NCBI GenBank assembly: GCA_946886425.1
Contig: CAMPIP010000084.1
Span: forward strand, 1-9,693
Length of the DNA stretch: 9,693 nt
Direction: 5' to 3'
From: an uncultured Actinomycetes bacterium
GTDB lineage: Bacteria > Actinomycetota > Thermoleophilia > Solirubrobacterales > 70-9
The position numbers and the translations under genes are program-made. Below are positions 6,810 to 9,693 of the stretch, one piece after another (position 1 is the first letter of the stretch; each line of letters begins with the position of its first letter). Below the pieces are notes generated by a model. The model was not told where the DNA came from. It saw nothing but the letters and a program-made list of their open reading frames with translations, and searched no databases.

Positions 6810-9308
6810 ACGAGCCCGAAAGGCAACCGCCCGCTTGGCAAGACCGCCGCTGCCGCGCTCGTCGCGGCGGCGGTCTTCCTCTGCTCGCTGATCGGCCTGG
6901 CGACCACGGCGTCGGCCGCGCCGCCCTGGCAGTCCGCCGACCAGATCCGGGCCGACCTCTTCGAAGCCCAGTCGCGGCTGCTCTTCGGCGAACGCGACCC
7001 GGCGCCGGGGCGGAGCGCCTCGGAGGCCCTGCGGGGCGAGCTGCGGCACGGCCTCGCCGCCGATGCGCCAGCCGAGCTCAAGCAGGTCGAAGCGGCCCTG
7101 GCCAGCGCCCGGCGGGCGGCCGGACAGCTCGACGAAGTCGGCCTTGCCACCGCCCGCGGCGAAGCGATCGCGGCGCTGCGACGGGGCGCGATGGCGGTCG
7201 CCGTGGCGGTCGCCGAGCGCGACGAACCGGCGCGGGCGCGGGCCTGGCTGCAGATCCGCGACTTCCGCAAGGCGACCCGCTTTACCCGCCCCGGGGTCGA
7301 CGGGACCGCCGCGATCCAGGCGCTGGCGGCGGGCGAAATCAAGCCCCACGAAGCCGTCCTGCAGATCGAAAAGGACCTCCTCGACGCCTTCCAGGCGCGC
7401 CTCGTAACCAACCTCGACGAAGCGACGCAGGCCTCCGAACGGGACTTCGACGGCCGCTTCGCGGAAACGGCGGCGATCGCGCACGGCTATTGGCTGGCGC
7501 TCGCCCCCGAGTTCGGCGAACAGCGCGGCGCCGACGAGCGGCGCGCCACCGACCGCGACTTCGCGCGACTCGCCGCCGCCGCCGCCCGCACCGACGCGGC
7601 CGCATTCGCGGCGGCGCGACGGCGGGTCGACGCCGACCTGACCGGCTTCACGGCGGCGCCGCTGACGCCCGACGAGCAGGTCAACCGCTACAGCCAGCTA
7701 GAACGCTTCCTCGACCTGGTCCCCAAGGAGTACGAAAAAGGCGTCAGCGACGGCCGCGTCACGATCCCCTTCGAGGTCCAGGAGGCGGTCGCCTTCATGG
7801 ACGGGGTCGAAGCCGCCTTCGCCGACCTCGAGCCGGCGCTGCTGGAGCGCGACGAAGCCGCGGTCGAGACGATCCGCGCCGAGTTCGCCGACCTCCGCAA
7901 GCAGGTCGACGACGCCCAGCAGGATCGGGCGGTGGCCGCCGAGGAGGACGTCGAAGCGGTTGCCGACCGGGCTGGGGCGACGATCGAGCGGATCTCCCCC
8001 GACGAGTGGAAGGAAGGAGGCGACGAAGCCGACTACGAACTGGTCGCCGTCTCGCTCGACCAGCTCGAAGCGGCCGCGGGGGCCGGCCAGTACCAGGCCG
8101 CGGAGCAGGCCCGGCTCGCCGCCTACGGCTTCTTCGAGTTCGGGCCGGAGCTGAAGCTGCGCGCCTTCGATCCGCAGCTGGCGCTCGAGATCGAGGGGCT
8201 GATCTGGTACGGCGCCAACGGCGACAAGGGGCTCGCCAACCTGGTCGCCGACAAGGCGCCGCTGCCGGAAATCATCGAAACCAGGCTCGACCTCGACGAA
8301 AAGCTGGCCGACGCCCGGGCGATCACCGGCGACGGCGCCAGCGCCCTGACGACGATCACCAACTCGGCACTGATCGTCTTTCGCGAGGGGCTGGAGGCGA
8401 TCCTGATCATCGCCGCGATCACCGCCAGCATGATCGGGCCGCGACGGGAGCTGCGCCGGCCGATCTACCGCGGCGCTCTGCTCGCCCTCCCAGCCAGCAT
8501 GCTGATGTTCGTGCTGGCGATCCTGCTGCTCGACTCGCTCTCGAAATACGGCGAGAAGCTCGAGGCGGTGGTCGGCGTCGTCGCGATCGGGGTCCTGCTC
8601 TTGGTGATGAACTGGTTCTTCCACCGCGTCTACTGGACCGAGTGGATCAGAGGCCACCGCGACCGCGGCAAGGCTCTGACCGGGGCGGCGCTGGCGGCCG
8701 GCGCCGGCGCGGCGACCGTCGTCGGGCTGTACACGCTCGGATTCACCAGCGTCTTCCGCGAGGGATTCGAGACGGTCCTCTTCCTGCAGGCGCTGCAGCT
8801 CAGTTCCGGCACCGGAGTCGTCCTCGCCGGGGTCTCGCTGGGCCTGGTGCTGACCGCGATCGTCGGGGCGTTCACCTTCGCCCTCGAGCGCAAGCTCCCG
8901 TATAAGAAGATGCTGATCCTCACCGGGGTCCTGATCTCGCTGGTCCTGGTCGTCCTGGTCGGCAACACGGCGCGGACGATGCAGGGCGTCGGCTGGCTGC
9001 CGATCCACCCGCTCGAAATCGAATTCCCCCTCTGGATGGGGACCTGGCTGGGCATCTACCCGACCGTCGAGACGCTGGGCGCGCAGCTGCTCGCTTTCGC
9101 CGTCGTGATCGGCAGCTACTTCGCGGCCGAGTGGATGCGCAAGCGCGAGCTGCGGCAGGCGATCGCCGCCCACGAGGCATCGCTGGCCGCGGCGGAGGCG
9201 AACGGCGGCGGCGGCAACGGGGGCAGCGGCGCCGAGGCCGAGCCAGGCTCAATAGGGTCGGCTGACGATGCCGAGCCGGCTGCGCCCAGTCACCTCAGTC
9301 GCCGCTGA
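6810..9308 (+). CDS. efeU: FTR1/EfeU-family iron permease with large N-terminal extracytoplasmic domain
   Basis: High-affinity iron permease, 832 residues if started at ACG 6810-6812. A signal peptide (about 1-36, ending TTASA before APPWQ) is followed by about 480 extracytoplasmic, mostly helical residues, including LVPKEYEKGVSDGRVTIPFE and YGFFEFGPELKLRAFD. The FTR1 domain has about seven membrane segments from residue 520 to 775. Its two iron-translocation motifs are REGLE (525-529) and REGFE (650-654), in the expected first and fourth helices. A Gly-rich hydrophilic tail ends the protein. No ATG, GTG or TTG occurs in frame between the upstream TGA and ATG 7191. Starting at 7191 would delete the signal peptide and 127 codons, so a non-canonical start (ACG, or less likely ATT 6804) or a base error is implied. 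It is co-transcribed with the EfeO-like gene and in the same frame. Confidence 0.92.
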   Translation, partial: TSPKGNRPLGKTAAAALVAAAVFLCSLIGLATTASAAPPWQSADQIRADLFEAQSRLLFGERDPAPGRSASEALRGELRHGLAADAPAELKQVEAALASARRAAGQLDEVGLATARGEAIAALRRGAMAVAVAVAERDEPARARAWLQIRDFRKATRFTRPGVDGTAAIQALAAGEIKPHEAVLQIEKDLLDAFQARLVTNLDEATQASERDFDGRFAETAAIAHGYWLALAPEFGEQRGADERRATDRDFARLAAAAARTDAAAFAAARRRVDADLTGFTAAPLTPDEQVNRYSQLERFLDLVPKEYEKGVSDGRVTIPFEVQEAVAFMDGVEAAFADLEPALLERDEAAVETIRAEFADLRKQVDDAQQDRAVAAEEDVEAVADRAGATIERISPDEWKEGGDEADYELVAVSLDQLEAAAGAGQYQAAEQARLAAYGFFEFGPELKLRAFDPQLALEIEGLIWYGANGDKGLANLVADKAPLPEIIETRLDLDEKLADARAITGDGASALTTITNSALIVFREGLEAILIIAAITASMIGPRRELRRPIYRGALLALPASMLMFVLAILLLDSLSKYGEKLEAVVGVVAIGVLLLVMNWFFHRVYWTEWIRGHRDRGKALTGAALAAGAGAATVVGLYTLGFTSVFREGFETVLFLQALQLSSGTGVVLAGVSLGLVLTAIVGAFTFALERKLPYKKMLILTGVLISLVLVVLVGNTARTMQGVGWLPIHPLEIEFPLWMGTWLGIYPTVETLGAQLLAFAVVIGSYFAAEWMRKRELRQAIAAHEASLAAAEANGGGGNGGSGAEAEPGSIGSADDAEPAAPSHLSRR

Positions 9309-9693
9309 CGCGATCCTCGTCGGCGACCCCGGGCGGGCCCTGATGCTGGCCCAGGCGCTGCTCGAGAAACCGAAGATGAGCCACCACGCCCGCGGGCTGT
9401 GGGGCTACACGGCGCGGACGCCGGCGGGCGCCGAGCTGACGATCCAGGCGACCGGGATCGGCGGCCCCAGCGCGACCGTGGTGCTGGCCGACCTGGCGGA
9501 GCTGGGGGTGCGACGAGCGGTGCGGGTCGGGACCTGCACGGGGCTGGCCGCCGACCTTGCGGCCGGCGCGCTGCTCGACGTCACCGAGGCGCACGCCTGG
9601 GGCGGTCCGGGTGGCGGCGAAGGGAGCCCGGCCTTCCCTGACCCCGAGCTCGCGCGGCGACTCAGCGAGGCGCTTGGGGAGAAAGGCCGGGCC
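9268..9693 (+). CDS. Nucleoside phosphorylase (PNP/UDP family), N-terminal part cut by window edge
   Basis: The first 142 codons, open at the window end. Motifs of the purine/uridine phosphorylase superfamily are clear: the phosphate-binding loop VGDPGRA (18-24), the phosphate/ribose region ATGIGGPSA (61-69), and RVGTCTGL (86-93), where R86 should contact phosphate; most relatives have GTCGG or GTTGA at the last motif. These enzymes cleave nucleosides with phosphate to give a free base and ribose-1-phosphate in the cytosol. ATG 9268-9270 is the natural start, with the first strand VAADAILVGDPGRA close behind. The gene overlaps the end of the permease by 41 nt in another frame, so it is probably translationally linked. 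Substrate (purine or uridine) cannot be told from this part. Confidence 0.88.
   Translation, partial: MPSRLRPVTSVAADAILVGDPGRALMLAQALLEKPKMSHHARGLWGYTARTPAGAELTIQATGIGGPSATVVLADLAELGVRRAVRVGTCTGLAADLAAGALLDVTEAHAWGGPGGGEGSPAFPDPELARRLSEALGEKGRA

Noticed and set aside
5661..9173. Long minus-strand open frames opposite the iron operon (5661-7484, 7698-9173), and the plus-strand frame 7490-8905
   Set aside because: They are shadows of the EfeO-like and FTR1 genes, with low-complexity Arg/Gly/Pro/Ala content and no recognisable domains.

Overview
The window is high-GC bacterial chromosome, densely packed with genes. Gene content and order fit an Actinomycetota genome, perhaps Thermoleophilia/Solirubrobacterales. 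That placement is an inference from three things: the tilS-hpt-ftsH cluster, an Rv1264-like regulatory region fused to a class III cyclase, and frequent GTG/TTG starts. No mobile element, CRISPR array, tRNA or rRNA is visible.

The left half (1-5444) reads entirely on the minus strand. In transcription order it holds an ammonium channel (amt), a P-II signal protein (glnK/glnB type), a MerR-like HTH / class III adenylyl cyclase fusion, tRNA(Ile)-lysidine synthase (tilS), hypoxanthine phosphoribosyltransferase (hpt) and the membrane protease ftsH, whose C-terminal part lies outside the window. Amt and P-II are 15 bp apart and are the nitrogen sensing and uptake pair. A strong GC hairpin separates P-II from the cyclase. 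Cyclase and tilS are 9 bp apart, and tilS-hpt-ftsH is a conserved housekeeping block.

A 258-bp divergent intergenic region (5445-5702) separates the nitrogen genes from a plus-strand iron-uptake operon. It carries four inverted repeats, including a DtxR/IdeR-like box and a perfect 14-bp palindrome just upstream of the iron operon.

The right half (5703-9693) reads on the plus strand. It encodes an EfeO/imelysin-like lipoprotein with a canonical EF-hand loop, then a large FTR1/EfeU-type iron permease with a long extracytoplasmic domain and two REGxE motifs. The 5' end of a nucleoside phosphorylase gene follows and overlaps the permease by 41 nt. The lipoprotein probably delivers iron at the outer face of the membrane to the permease. 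No EfeB peroxidase is seen.

The most unusual points are: no ATG/GTG/TTG start for the permease (ACG at ideal Shine-Dalgarno spacing is the best candidate); a P-II T-loop lacking the modifiable Tyr51; an EF-hand loop in the iron lipoprotein; the HTH-cyclase fusion; and an A/U-rich inverted repeat that places the ftsH TTG start in its loop.
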